Origin: Coriobacteriia bacterium
GTDB lineage: Bacteria > Actinomycetota > Coriobacteriia > Anaerosomatales > JAAXUF01
Assembly: GCA_013336165.1 (NCBI GenBank)
Contig: JAAXUF010000018.1
Location: 1 to 32,397, forward strand
DNA length: 32,397 nt
Direction: 5' to 3'
Made by a program: the position numbers and the translations under genes. The first letter of the stretch is position 1. Each line of letters begins with the position of its first letter. This document shows, piece by piece, positions 13,846 to 20,993 of this stretch. The notes beneath the pieces were generated by a model. The model was not told the DNA's origin and ran no database searches. It saw only the letters and a program-made list of their open reading frames with translations.

Positions 13846-14415
13846 ATGACCCAAGACGTCAGCATGGCCAGTGATGTGACTCCAGTGCGTCTTCGTTACG
13901 TTGTATTCACTGCCATCGGATGGACCTTGGTTGCGTGGCTCCTGTGGGTCGTGGTTGTCCTTGCGTCAAATGTGGCGGCCTCATATCTCGCATTGGGTTT
14001 GTGGGGAGATTGGGTCGATACCCACGCCTTGGTGCTCGGCTGGATCTACATTGTGTTCTGGAAATCCGTCGAAGCATTTGCCGTGCTGGCCGTGACGTCA
14101 TGGGCGCATGCCCTCAATCGATCAGTCGTTTGGCTCCTGTTTTGCGAAGCGCTCCTCGACGTGGTGTCGGCTGCGCATGTTCTGCGTGGAGGTCAGGCGC
14201 AGACCTTGTGGGCTTTCGGCTACGATTTTGGTGCGGCGGGCGGTTGGCAGTATTCCTCCGTGACAGTGGCTTCCGCGGCAATCATCGTGGCAACTGTTTT
14301 GACGTTCGTTTGGTGGCGGTATCGTAGTGTGTCGCTACGTTTGCTCTTCTGGCCACCACCCGCACTTCGACGGGTCATGTCGAACAAAGGCATCGAGCAG
14401 AACGCCAAGAGGTAG
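13846..14415 (+). CDS. Four-TM membrane protein with attC-encoded C-terminus
   Basis: ATG 13846 follows GGGGGAGGGGAAG and gives 189 aa. Hydrophobic segments lie at about 19-45, 60-85, 93-112 and 138-157. The tail after the last segment is basic, and its final residues (SNKGIEQNAKR) are read from attC 20, as in the gene at 11460. No family is recognised. Confidence 0.82.
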   Translation: MTQDVSMASDVTPVRLRYVVFTAIGWTLVAWLLWVVVVLASNVAASYLALGLWGDWVDTHALVLGWIYIVFWKSVEAFAVLAVTSWAHALNRSVVWLLFCEALLDVVSAAHVLRGGQAQTLWAFGYDFGAAGGWQYSSVTVASAAIIVATVLTFVWWRYRSVSLRLLFWPPPALRRVMSNKGIEQNAKR

Positions 14416-14463
14416 ACTGACCTGAGAGGTCATGCGCGTCTGCTCATGCCTCAGACGTTAGCT
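14379..14463 (+). repeat. attC site 20 (85 bp)
   Basis: R'' is GTCGAAC and R' is GTTAGCT. It belongs to the 'aggcatCgagcagaacgcc' class and is nearly identical to attC 19. Confidence 0.92.
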
Positions 14464-14718
14464 ACAACAGGAATCGACTGGGAAGCAGGGGGATACGGCT
14501 CGCGCTCCGCGCTCGGACAATCTCGCGAATCCCGGCTTGGAGCAGTCGACCTGCAAGTGCGCAAGCGAAACGTTCTTGGAGCCGGGTGCCGCAGAGTCGG
14601 AAGGTGAGGAGAGCGTACGCCGTCTCCTCTGAAGAACGGCTTTCCCGCTTGTGCACGCTTCGGTGATCGCGCCACGAGCGACCTGCGAGATTGACGTTGG
14701 AATGGAATGACAGCGTGT
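14464..14718 (+). other. Cassette without a convincing gene
   Basis: This 255-bp interval lies between two good attC sites. Several overlapping frames on both strands stay open for about 60 codons, but none combines a start codon with a ribosome binding site. A GCAGGGGGA sequence near 14488 is followed by no usable start. It contains GGCTCGCGCTCCGCGCTC near 14498, which recurs at about 32323 in another cassette that also begins GTTAGCTACA. It may encode an RNA, be a decayed gene, or be read on the minus strand (weak frame 14462-14656). Confidence 0.5.
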
Positions 14719-14802
14719 AGCTAACAAGCGTTTCGAGCAGGCGGCGAAAGCGCTACTCTTTCGAAAGCGGCGGGGCCGCTGCTCAAACGCCAGACGTTCG
14801 AT
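14719..14802 (+). repeat. attC site 21 (84 bp)
   Basis: R'' is AGCTAAC (one mismatch) and R' is GTTCGAT. The stem is of the 'gcaggcggcgaaagcgc' class. Confidence 0.92.
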
Positions 14803-14824
14803 GGAACGATGAAGGGGAGACATC

Positions 14825-15265
14825 GTGACACTCGTATACACGCTTCTGTTCGTCGCGGCTCTCGTCGGAATTGTCGTCCGTCTGCATCAAGGATTCTTGG
14901 CTGTTCGGCTCCGGGCAGCTGCGAAAGCCGGTTGCGCTGCTTCAATTCTGACGCGTCCGGCAGACATTCTGCGGCTAGGGGCGGTAGCCGCAGTCGTTTC
15001 TACGGTGCTTTCGGCCGTTTCAGCGATGATTGCGCCGGGTTCCGGTGTCATCGAACTGGGTCTCGGCCTCTTTGCTGGCGTGTTCGTGGCCGGCATCTAC
15101 TGGCGTTATCCTGCCGCGGCACCCATCGCAATTACCTCACCCGATTGGGAGACTGGCGAGGTCGGCGGCTACGGGATCATGCGTATCGCGCGCTATCTTT
15201 ATGCGAGCATTGCCACCGCTGGGGCGATTGGAGCTGCCGTCGCTCTGGTTTCGCGTATGTGGTGA
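14825..15265 (+). CDS. Small four-TM membrane protein
   Basis: GTG 14825 follows GAAGGGGAGA and gives 146 aa. Hydrophobic segments lie at about 2-20, 50-70, 75-93 and 122-142, with a conserved-looking loop TSPDWETGEVGGYGIMR before the last. No family is recognised. It is the only gene in its cassette. Confidence 0.82.
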   Translation: MTLVYTLLFVAALVGIVVRLHQGFLAVRLRAAAKAGCAASILTRPADILRLGAVAAVVSTVLSAVSAMIAPGSGVIELGLGLFAGVFVAGIYWRYPAAAPIAITSPDWETGEVGGYGIMRIARYLYASIATAGAIGAAVALVSRMW

Positions 15266-15314
15266 GTCTTCCATGGATGAGGTGAATCGCGGCGTTTCGG
15301 ACTCAACGCGTCTC

Positions 15315-15400
15315 ATCGAACAAACGTTTCGAGCAGACTCGCAGATAGCCGTCTCGCTCTGAAAGCGCTACGCTCGCTGCTCAAACGTCAGACGTTAGAT
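15315..15400 (+). repeat. attC site 22 (86 bp)
   Basis: R'' is ATCGAAC and R' is GTTAGAT. The stem is of the 'gcagactcgcagatagccg' class, like attC 12. Confidence 0.93.
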
Positions 15401-15442
15401 GCAGACCAAGGGCCAACTGCTTGTGGGGGAGGGGATTCACGG

Positions 15443-16033
15443 ATGTCGGGTCTTCTCGACAGATTATTTGGACGCGCACCTGAGGAGTCGGCTCCTGACC
15501 CCGATTTTCCGGCGACGCTCGAGGCTCTCTGGCGCCTGGCGGATGAACTTGGCCGCACGTCGTCGAAGAATCCTCTATACGTTCTGGATCTAGTCGGGCT
15601 CCTGCTCGTGCGCCCACTTGAACGATGGGATTACGATTGCACGCCCTTGAACTCACTGACGTTTGCTCACACGGGCGGCGATGGCGTTCACTTTGGTCTT
15701 CTGCAGGTCGAGGGTGTTGATCGCAAGGCGTGGCCCATCGTGATGACCGTCCCCGGTGCATTCAGTGACTGCAATCGAGTCATCGCGGGTGGCTTCGACG
15801 AGTTCATGGCCATCGGGGCGGTCAACGGCTGGTTCACTCTCGAGCAGCTCGTCTACGATCTCGACGGGGCATTGGAGTATCTCGCGACGCCCGGCCAACC
15901 GGATTCATGGCAGGAACGCGACGACATGGCCAGTCTCGTTCGTGAGCGCCTAGGCATCGTGCCTGTGCCCCTCACGCGTGAGAGACTTGATGAGTTGCAG
16001 GCTCTGTACGGGCCGGCCATTCTGAATGATTGA
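15443..16033 (+). CDS. Soluble hypothetical protein, possibly SMI1/KNR4-like
   Basis: ATG 15443 follows GGGGGAGGGGATT and gives 196 aa. The core WDYDCTPLNSLTFAHTGGDG then VHFGLLQ (about 62-88), WPIVMTVPGAF and AGGFDEFMAIGAVNGWF resembles the 'FA-x-TG-x-DG' strand and the F-x-E-F-L helix of SMI1/KNR4 (SUKH) proteins, a group rich in immunity proteins. The resemblance is partial and I cannot exclude an unrelated family. No membrane segment is present. Confidence 0.75.
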   Translation: MSGLLDRLFGRAPEESAPDPDFPATLEALWRLADELGRTSSKNPLYVLDLVGLLLVRPLERWDYDCTPLNSLTFAHTGGDGVHFGLLQVEGVDRKAWPIVMTVPGAFSDCNRVIAGGFDEFMAIGAVNGWFTLEQLVYDLDGALEYLATPGQPDSWQERDDMASLVRERLGIVPVPLTRERLDELQALYGPAILND

Positions 16034-16047
16034 GAATCGGCGGTCGC

Positions 16048-16133
16048 ATCTAACAAACGTTTCGAGCTGACTCGCAGATAGTCGTTGCACTCTGAAAGCG
16101 TTACGCTCGCAGCTCAAACGACAGACGTTAGCC
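16048..16133 (+). repeat. attC site 23 (86 bp)
   Basis: R'' is ATCTAAC and R' is GTTAGCC. The stem is of the 'gctgactcgcagatagtcg' class. Confidence 0.93.
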
Positions 16134-16154
16134 ATTGCATGATCGGGGGGCTTC

Positions 16155-17267
16155 ATGCCAAGCACTCGCGAGAACAGGGTTGCAGGACAAAAAGCGGCCG
16201 TTGGTTTCGAGGACACAGCGCTGTACAGAGCCATAGCTGATTTCGCATCCGGCACAGGTGCCTCGCTGGGGGATCCAACACTGCTGCAGGACTTCTCGGA
16301 CGCGCTTGGCGTTCGTATCGAGGCGGCTGTGTCCAACCCGATTCTCCAGTACGGAGTTCACACTGAGGCAATGTTTGAATGGGTCGTTCATGCCTTGGGC
16401 GGGACTGTCCTCTCGCAGCGTCTCGACAATGGAAGCGGAACTGTCCTAGAGGATGAAGAGGTGTCTTCACCCGATTTCCTGTTGGTCACTCAAGAAGGCA
16501 AACGATTTGTCGTTGAGGTCAAGAACTGCGCCTCCAAAACGAATCCGCCGCTGAAGGTGTTTCGACGTGTCTACCTTGAACGGCTCGCGACCTACGCAGA
16601 TAAGCTAGGTGCGGAGGCCAAAGTAGCGATCTTCTGGTCTCACGCGGGGTTCTGGAGCATGGTTGACGTGGGCTTTCTCCTCTCAACCACAGACTCTGCG
16701 AAGGTTTCTCTGTCGATGTTCGACGCTCTTGCGGAATCAGAAATGGCCTCAATTGGGGACAGATGGGTGCACCTGCGTCCATATCCTTTTCGATTTCGCA
16801 TGAGTTTCGACATCTTGGATCGCGAACCCGGCAATGGAAATCAAACAACCCTGAGCCTCAGGGTTTCTGACGTCGGGATGACCTTGGGCTCGAAGACGCT
16901 TGAGGACAAGACGGACAGCAAGGTGGTGTCGTACCTAGCCATGTTTGGAATGGAAACTGACGGTGGCGATGACTTTGTCTTCGACTCTGATTCGGCTGGG
17001 CACATCGAGTTTGTCGCCGGGGACGACCCGGAGACTGAAGAATCACAGATGCTCACAATCGGTCCACTGAGCTCAGTTCTAGCGCGTCATTATCGTCTGA
17101 CGAGCTGTGATGAGAACGGACAGGTTTCGGGACTCGCGTACAATCGAATACCCGTAGATCATCCCATCAGGTTGCTTGCAGGTGGATACCAAGGTAGTCA
17201 GGTTGGCTTCATCTACTTCAAGCTCAGTCCTCGTCATGAATCTGATGTCGTTGAGTTGCATAGCTAG
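16155..17267 (+). CDS. PD-(D/E)XK nuclease-like protein (370 aa)
   Basis: ATG 16155 follows GGGGGG, and this is the longest gene of the window. A helical N-terminus is followed by THTEAMFEWVVHALGG-like sequence with E71 in the helix (about 69-83), SPDFLLV at 105-111 (P106, D107) and KRFVVEVKN at 116-124 (E121, K123). This is the order helix-E, PD, E-x-K of the PD-(D/E)XK fold. The remaining 240 residues form a separate, mainly beta region of unknown role that could recognise a target. It could be a restriction-like or anti-phage nuclease; no methylase or partner gene accompanies it. Confidence 0.8.
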   Translation: MPSTRENRVAGQKAAVGFEDTALYRAIADFASGTGASLGDPTLLQDFSDALGVRIEAAVSNPILQYGVHTEAMFEWVVHALGGTVLSQRLDNGSGTVLEDEEVSSPDFLLVTQEGKRFVVEVKNCASKTNPPLKVFRRVYLERLATYADKLGAEAKVAIFWSHAGFWSMVDVGFLLSTTDSAKVSLSMFDALAESEMASIGDRWVHLRPYPFRFRMSFDILDREPGNGNQTTLSLRVSDVGMTLGSKTLEDKTDSKVVSYLAMFGMETDGGDDFVFDSDSAGHIEFVAGDDPETEESQMLTIGPLSSVLARHYRLTSCDENGQVSGLAYNRIPVDHPIRLLAGGYQGSQVGFIYFKLSPRHESDVVELHS

Positions 17268-17281
17268 ATTGCCGCAGGCAT

Positions 17282-17365
17282 GGCTAACAAACGTTTCGAG
17301 CGGACAGCGAAAGCGCTACTCTTTCGAGAGTGATACGGCTGCCGCTCAAACGTCAGACGTTAGGC
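17282..17365 (+). repeat. attC site 24 (84 bp)
   Basis: R'' is GGCTAAC (one mismatch) and R' is GTTAGGC. The stem is of the 'gcggacagcgaaagcgc' class. Confidence 0.92.
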
Positions 17366-17382
17366 AGAAGTGGGGTAGTCGG

Positions 17383-18081
17383 TTGGACATCGGGGACGAA
17401 CAGCGCCAAGGACTCGGGACGGCGTTGAACGAGTCAACTTTGCTCGGATTCGAGGTCTTGCCGGAACAGCGACTGGCGGCTGCAACCTTCTCTGTGCTTG
17501 CCCTGACGAATCACGGCGACCCCCCTGCTGACCCGCGTGTACAAATCATCTTCTCTCCTGTTGGGCGGGTTGTCGCCTCGTTGAGGGATGGCAGCTGGGA
17601 CGATTGCCGTGCGCCAGCCAGACGATTCGAACTCAATGAACTCCTTGAGGTCGTGAAGGGGTTTGGAGGGCTACCCATCTATGGCTGGGAGTTCATCGAT
17701 ACAGACGACGCTTCGCTAGCAAGTATGGCGGGGCGTTACAGTCTCGATTGGACCTCGGGCGAGACGGGGGGTCTGTCTCACTCAATTTCGGTCTTCCAAG
17801 ACGAAGCAGACCGGTATCTTGATCTGGTGGTTTGGTTCGATGATCTACTGGTCTTCACGTCTGACGGCACTCAGGTACCGCTCGATGACTTCATCGCAGG
17901 TGGTGAGCGCTGGTGGGATGCGATGTACGCCGGTGATTCACGAACCAAGAGCGCCGGCATTTTCCCCATGCCAAAGGGGCGGAACAAGCGGACGGTACTG
18001 CGTCGTCTACTGTCTCGCGTGCGACGCTCTCTCCGCGACTCTCCGCCGGAGCAGTCAGATGGCGGGGACTCCTCTGCCTAA
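17383..18081 (+). CDS. Hypothetical protein of the duplicated cassette (copy B)
   Basis: This is identical in sequence to the gene at 8355-9053, with the same TTG start and the same 232 aa. The frame is also open upstream through attC 24, but the copy boundary and the GGGG ribosome binding site support the TTG at 17383. Absence of any visible substitution implies a very recent copy. Confidence 0.85.
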   Translation: MDIGDEQRQGLGTALNESTLLGFEVLPEQRLAAATFSVLALTNHGDPPADPRVQIIFSPVGRVVASLRDGSWDDCRAPARRFELNELLEVVKGFGGLPIYGWEFIDTDDASLASMAGRYSLDWTSGETGGLSHSISVFQDEADRYLDLVVWFDDLLVFTSDGTQVPLDDFIAGGERWWDAMYAGDSRTKSAGIFPMPKGRNKRTVLRRLLSRVRRSLRDSPPEQSDGGDSSA

Positions 18082-18161
18082 CAAACGTTTCGAGCTGACT
18101 CGCAGATAGTCGTTTCGCTCTGAAAACGTTACGCTCGCAGCTCAAACGTCAGACGTTAGAC
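18076..18161 (+). repeat. attC site 25 (86 bp)
   Basis: R'' is GCCTAAC and R' is GTTAGAC. It is identical to attC 13 up to the GTT, after which the two diverge, because the last R' bases belong to the next cassette. Confidence 0.93.
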
Positions 18162-18183
18162 ACGCCGCAGAGAGGAGGACCGA

Positions 18184-18747
18184 ATGCGTGATGCGATCAA
18201 TGCTATTAGGGCCAAGATCGGGGTCGAACCTCGACACTTCGGTCTGTTCGCTCGCAGGTACGTCAGTGGCTCTCGTCCATCATGGATGGAAGATGATGAC
18301 GACCTGATGGAGTTCTTCCGCAACCAGGATCTGTTAATGCACGAAGGTGGTGTTGTCTGGGGAGCGTTGGTCCAAGCGAACACGCTGCTGTTCAGTCCTG
18401 GGAAGATGGATCACCCCGCGATGGTGATCTACGCCCCGGATCGCTCTCTGGATGCATGCCCCGAATGGCTCTCATCTGTCGCACGCGAGTTGTATCAGCT
18501 CAAGAATACGATGCCCGAAGAACCCGATCGACGTGAGCTGGCCTCGATGATCACTGATGAGATGGAACGCGGTTTGGGCTGGACCGTCCCCTCCAGTATC
18601 ACAGGGGGAAAGCTTATCAAGTCCTCGTCGGTCATGGTGTTCCGGCAGCATCTGCCGCATGGTGTACTCAAAGGGGATTTCTTTCCGCTGCTATTCCACC
18701 CAGATACATCGGCCGTGATGATCGTGCCCAGTCGATACTGGTCGTAG
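18184..18747 (+). CDS. Hypothetical soluble protein
   Basis: ATG 18184 follows AGAGGAGGA and gives 187 aa. The protein has W/F-rich strands (HEGGVVWGALVQANTLLF, about 53-70) and an HPAMVIYAPD segment. Near the end lie VMVFRQHLPHGVLKGDFFPLLFHP and a final MIVPSRYW. No transmembrane segment and no family recognised. Confidence 0.82.
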   Translation: MRDAINAIRAKIGVEPRHFGLFARRYVSGSRPSWMEDDDDLMEFFRNQDLLMHEGGVVWGALVQANTLLFSPGKMDHPAMVIYAPDRSLDACPEWLSSVARELYQLKNTMPEEPDRRELASMITDEMERGLGWTVPSSITGGKLIKSSSVMVFRQHLPHGVLKGDFFPLLFHPDTSAVMIVPSRYWS

Positions 18748-18772
18748 CTGCCGTGGCCAGGGGCGCCGGGGT

Positions 18773-18856
18773 GTCTAACACACGTTTCGAGCGGACAGCG
18801 AAAGCGGTACGCTTCAGCAAGCAATACGCCTGCCGCTCAAACGTCAGACGTTAGAA
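18773..18856 (+). repeat. attC site 26 (84 bp)
   Basis: R'' is GTCTAAC and R' is GTTAGAA (last position mismatched). The stem is of the 'gcggacagcgaaagcgg' class. Confidence 0.92.
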
Positions 18857-18886
18857 CGAGACCCATAAATCGTCTGAGGTTGTTAC

Positions 18887-18915
18887 GCGTGAATAACGTT
18901 TGACGTTATTCACGC
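18887..18915 (+). promoter_or_regulatory. Perfect 12-bp inverted repeat, candidate HigA operator
   Basis: GCGTGAATAACG and CGTTATTCACGC flank a five-base spacer TTTGA. It overlaps the -35 of the promoter of the HigBA cassette, so a bound HigA dimer would block transcription. Confidence 0.8.
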
Positions 18916-18928
18916 ACAGCGTTATTAT
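18900..18928 (+). promoter_or_regulatory. HigBA cassette promoter
   Basis: TTGACG at 18900-18905 and TATTAT at 18923-18928 are separated by 17 bp. The expected transcription start, 6-8 bases on, falls at about 18935, right at the HigB ATG, suggesting a leaderless mRNA. Confidence 0.75.
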
Positions 18929-18935
18929 TCTTGCC

Positions 18936-19214
18936 ATGATCATCTCGTTCCGTGACACCGACACAGCAGCTCTCGCAGGTGGCATGCGCGTCAAGCGCTT
19001 CGTCGCCTTTGAGTCCGTCGCGCGTCGCAAACTGCGGCAACTCGAGATCGCTGGTCAGCTTGACGACTTGAGGGTGCCGCCGGGCAATCGGCTCGAGGCG
19101 CTCAAGGGTGATCGCGCTGGTCAACACAGTATTCGGATTAACGATCAGTATCGTGTTTGCTTTCGCTGGACTGCCGCTGGACCCGAAGACGTTGAGATTG
19201 TGGACTACCACTAG
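18936..19214 (+). CDS. higB: HigB-type mRNA interferase toxin
   Basis: ATG 18936 gives 92 aa; the longer frame from 18900 starts inside the operator and is rejected. The sequence MIISFRDTDTAALAGG, VARRKLRQLEIAG, DDLRVPPGNRLEALKGDR and QHSIRINDQYRVCFRW with the final VEIVDYH is the full RelE-superfamily HigB/GraT pattern. HigB cleaves mRNA on the ribosome and is neutralised by HigA. There is no ribosome binding site, in line with a leaderless transcript. The toxin-first gene order is typical of HigBA. Confidence 0.95.
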   Translation: MIISFRDTDTAALAGGMRVKRFVAFESVARRKLRQLEIAGQLDDLRVPPGNRLEALKGDRAGQHSIRINDQYRVCFRWTAAGPEDVEIVDYH

Positions 19215-19223
19215 AAGGTGATG

Positions 19224-19529
19224 ATGATGACAACCGCACTTGCACCCGTAACGCCAGGCGAGCTTTTGCTTGAGGAGTTCCTGCTTCCTATGGGCATCTC
19301 GAAGTATCGTCTCGCCAAGGAGATCGGGGTACCGGCGCAGCGCATCGGTGAGATCGTGGCCGGTAGGCGCGCGATCACGGCTGATACTGACCTGCGTCTG
19401 TCCCGCTTCTTCGGATTGTCGGAGGGTTACTGGCTGCGTGCCCAGGTCGCCTACGACACGGAAGTTGCTCACGAGCGACTGGCGGGGGAACTCGACAAGA
19501 TTCGGCCATGGTCGGGAACCGCGGCCTGA
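19224..19529 (+). CDS. higA: HigA-type antitoxin, XRE helix-turn-helix
   Basis: GAAGG precedes a run of starts (GTG 19218, ATG 19221, 19224, 19227); ATG 19224 has the best spacing and gives about 101 aa. PGELLLEEFLLPMGISKYRLAKEIGVPAQRIGEIVAGRRAIT is the HigA/VapI-type XRE domain, with the helix-turn-helix at about residues 24-45. LRLSRFFGLSEGYWLRAQVAYD is the usual follow-on helix pair. It should bind HigB and repress from the palindrome at 18887-18915. It follows the HigB stop by about ten bases. Confidence 0.94.
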   Translation: MMTTALAPVTPGELLLEEFLLPMGISKYRLAKEIGVPAQRIGEIVAGRRAITADTDLRLSRFFGLSEGYWLRAQVAYDTEVAHERLAGELDKIRPWSGTAA

Positions 19530-19540
19530 ATCGGGGTCCG

Positions 19541-19626
19541 TTCTAACACGTGTTTCGAGCTGACTCGCAGATAGTCTTCGCATTGTGAAAGCGCTACGCT
19601 CGCAGCTCAAACACCGGACGTTAGCA
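19541..19626 (+). repeat. attC site 27 (86 bp)
   Basis: R'' is TTCTAAC and R' is GTTAGCA. The arms are 'acgtgtttCgagc / gctcaaacacc', like attC 8, which also ends a toxin-antitoxin cassette. Confidence 0.91.
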
Positions 19627-19692
19627 TCATCAGCAGGACGTTCTCGGAGTTGACGAATCGCTTGGGTGTTCGGGGAAACGGGGGGCGAAGAC

Positions 19693-20274
19693 GTGGATCA
19701 TCATGTCTCGGGATTGACGCTATCAACACGGTTTGTGCTCGCCTGTGTGTACAGTGGGCCACTCTCATGGTGGCCTGCGGTGTTGCGAGTCTTTGGCATC
19801 AGAGTGGAGCCGCTTCCAAATCCGCAGGAGGCTCATCTGTCGAAGGCTGAGGCGGACTCGTACAAGGCCACCCGCTACTTCTTGCGTGAGTGGATCGTGG
19901 TTGCCGCGGAAGTGATCTTCCTCCTATTGTGGCTCCCAGTCCTGTCTTGGCTCAATCGTCATTGGCTTGGGCCGCTCTTCTATGCCGTCTTTGATTCAGC
20001 GATGGGTTTCGGTCTCAGCAGGAAGGTTTCGGCTGATCTCGCGTACTATGTGAACGTTGCCGCCATTTTTCTCCCACCTGTCCTCATTGGGGTGGCAGCG
20101 GTCGTCTCGATTTGGATATTGACGGTTCGCTCGCTGCGTTCAGCGGCGTTCGGAGTGTCGATTGCCCTTGGGCTCGCGAAGGAGAATGCAGTCGTTGGCG
20201 ACCAGCTGAGAGACTATCCACGGAGTCGCTATGTTTTGCGACGACTTCTCAAGCGTGATCCCGTGCAAGGCTGA
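19693..20274 (+). CDS. Two-TM membrane protein, paralogue of the gene at 6893
   Basis: GTG 19693 sits seven bases after GGGGGG, giving 193 aa; a GTG at 19666 is possible but lacks a ribosome binding site. GPLSWWPAVLRVFGIRVE near the N-terminus, hydrophobic segments in the middle (VVAAEVIFLLLWLPVLSWL and AAIFLPPVLIGVAAVVSIWIL) and a final DYPRSRYVLRRLL match the architecture of the gene at 6893. The two are clearly related but diverged. Function is unknown. Confidence 0.84.
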   Translation: MDHHVSGLTLSTRFVLACVYSGPLSWWPAVLRVFGIRVEPLPNPQEAHLSKAEADSYKATRYFLREWIVVAAEVIFLLLWLPVLSWLNRHWLGPLFYAVFDSAMGFGLSRKVSADLAYYVNVAAIFLPPVLIGVAAVVSIWILTVRSLRSAAFGVSIALGLAKENAVVGDQLRDYPRSRYVLRRLLKRDPVQG

Positions 20275-20277
20275 GTA

Positions 20278-20363
20278 TGCTAACAAACGTTTCGAGCTGA
20301 CTCGCAGATAGTCGTCGCTCTCTGAAAGCGTTACGCTCGCAGCTCAAACGTCAGACGTTGGAC
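20278..20363 (+). repeat. attC site 28 (86 bp)
   Basis: R'' is TGCTAAC and R' is GTTGGAC. The stem is of the 'gctgactcgcagatagtcg' class. Confidence 0.92.
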
Positions 20364-20382
20364 GGACATTGAAGGGGTGAGC

Positions 20383-20856
20383 ATGGGGTTTCTGTCGAAG
20401 AGATTCGGGCGGAATCGCAATTCTGAGTTGAGGCAGTTCGGGAGTCTGGCGGGTGAAGACGAAGCGACGCTGGCGTTGGATCGCGAGTTCCTGCCAGCAG
20501 TAGTCGCGGTGCACTTCCCGGGATCAAGGCTCACAGGAACTGCAGCGGATCTTCCGCTCATGCAGGAGATTCTGGCACACGGACCCTACACTGCCGATGC
20601 CGTTGGCGAGGCGGTCGCTCTCGGGACCGTGCTGGGTGACATTCTCTGCCACAGCCTCGATATGTCTTGGGTGCGGTACGTCGACAACGACGGTGTTGAT
20701 TTGGCCTTGCGTTACCAGAAGACGTCGCTCACTGTTTTTCCGCGCAGCATGATCCTGAAGCGGATCGAGCAAGGCGAGGATCCGGACTTGGCGGATCTTC
20801 ACGATGGGGTTTGTGTTGAAGTGCGGAAGATGCTTGCCAGTGGGGAGTATAGGTAG
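20383..20856 (+). CDS. DUF3806-like protein
   Basis: ATG 20383 follows GAAGGGG with about five bases spacing, giving 157 aa. The central VALGTVLGDILCHSLDMSW, VRYVDNDGVDLALRYQKTSLTVFP and MILKRIEQGEDPDLADLHDGV follow the DUF3806 pattern of an LG-x-x-LG helix, a W, a strand and a P-x-x-x-x-x-KR-x-E-x-G-E turn. It is a small soluble protein of unknown function, often found in proteobacterial accessory regions. No membrane segment. Confidence 0.8.
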   Translation: MGFLSKRFGRNRNSELRQFGSLAGEDEATLALDREFLPAVVAVHFPGSRLTGTAADLPLMQEILAHGPYTADAVGEAVALGTVLGDILCHSLDMSWVRYVDNDGVDLALRYQKTSLTVFPRSMILKRIEQGEDPDLADLHDGVCVEVRKMLASGEYR

Positions 20857-20872
20857 GTCGCCGTCCAACATG

Positions 20873-20963
20873 CGAATCAACCTGACAAACCTCGGCAAGT
20901 AAGCCGCGCTTCCTCCGAGGCCTTGTGGGCCTCGGTTTGCAGGTTATTCGCTAGACGTTAGGC
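20873..20963 (+). repeat. attC site 29 (91 bp), divergent architecture
   Basis: R'' is GTCCAAC and R' is GTTAGGC, both perfect matches to consensus. The arms are 'gcgaatCaacctg / caggttattcgc', keeping the extrahelical C but otherwise unrelated to the other sites. Inside, CCGAGGCC and GGCCTCGG (20915-20935) form a perfect 8-bp hairpin. It is the longest site and looks imported from another integron lineage. Confidence 0.88.
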
Positions 20964-20993
20964 GTATCACTGGATCGGCTCCGGGGGGCATGG

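Noticed and set aside
14462-14656. Minus-strand 64-codon frame as the gene of cassette 21
   Set aside because: Its GTG start has no ribosome binding site and three frames are similarly open, as expected from base composition; kept only as a possibility.
17176-17382. N-terminal extension of the copy-B gene through attC 24
   Set aside because: The extension translates the previous gene's end and an attC; the copy-A gene lacks it and the TTG at 17383 has the binding site.
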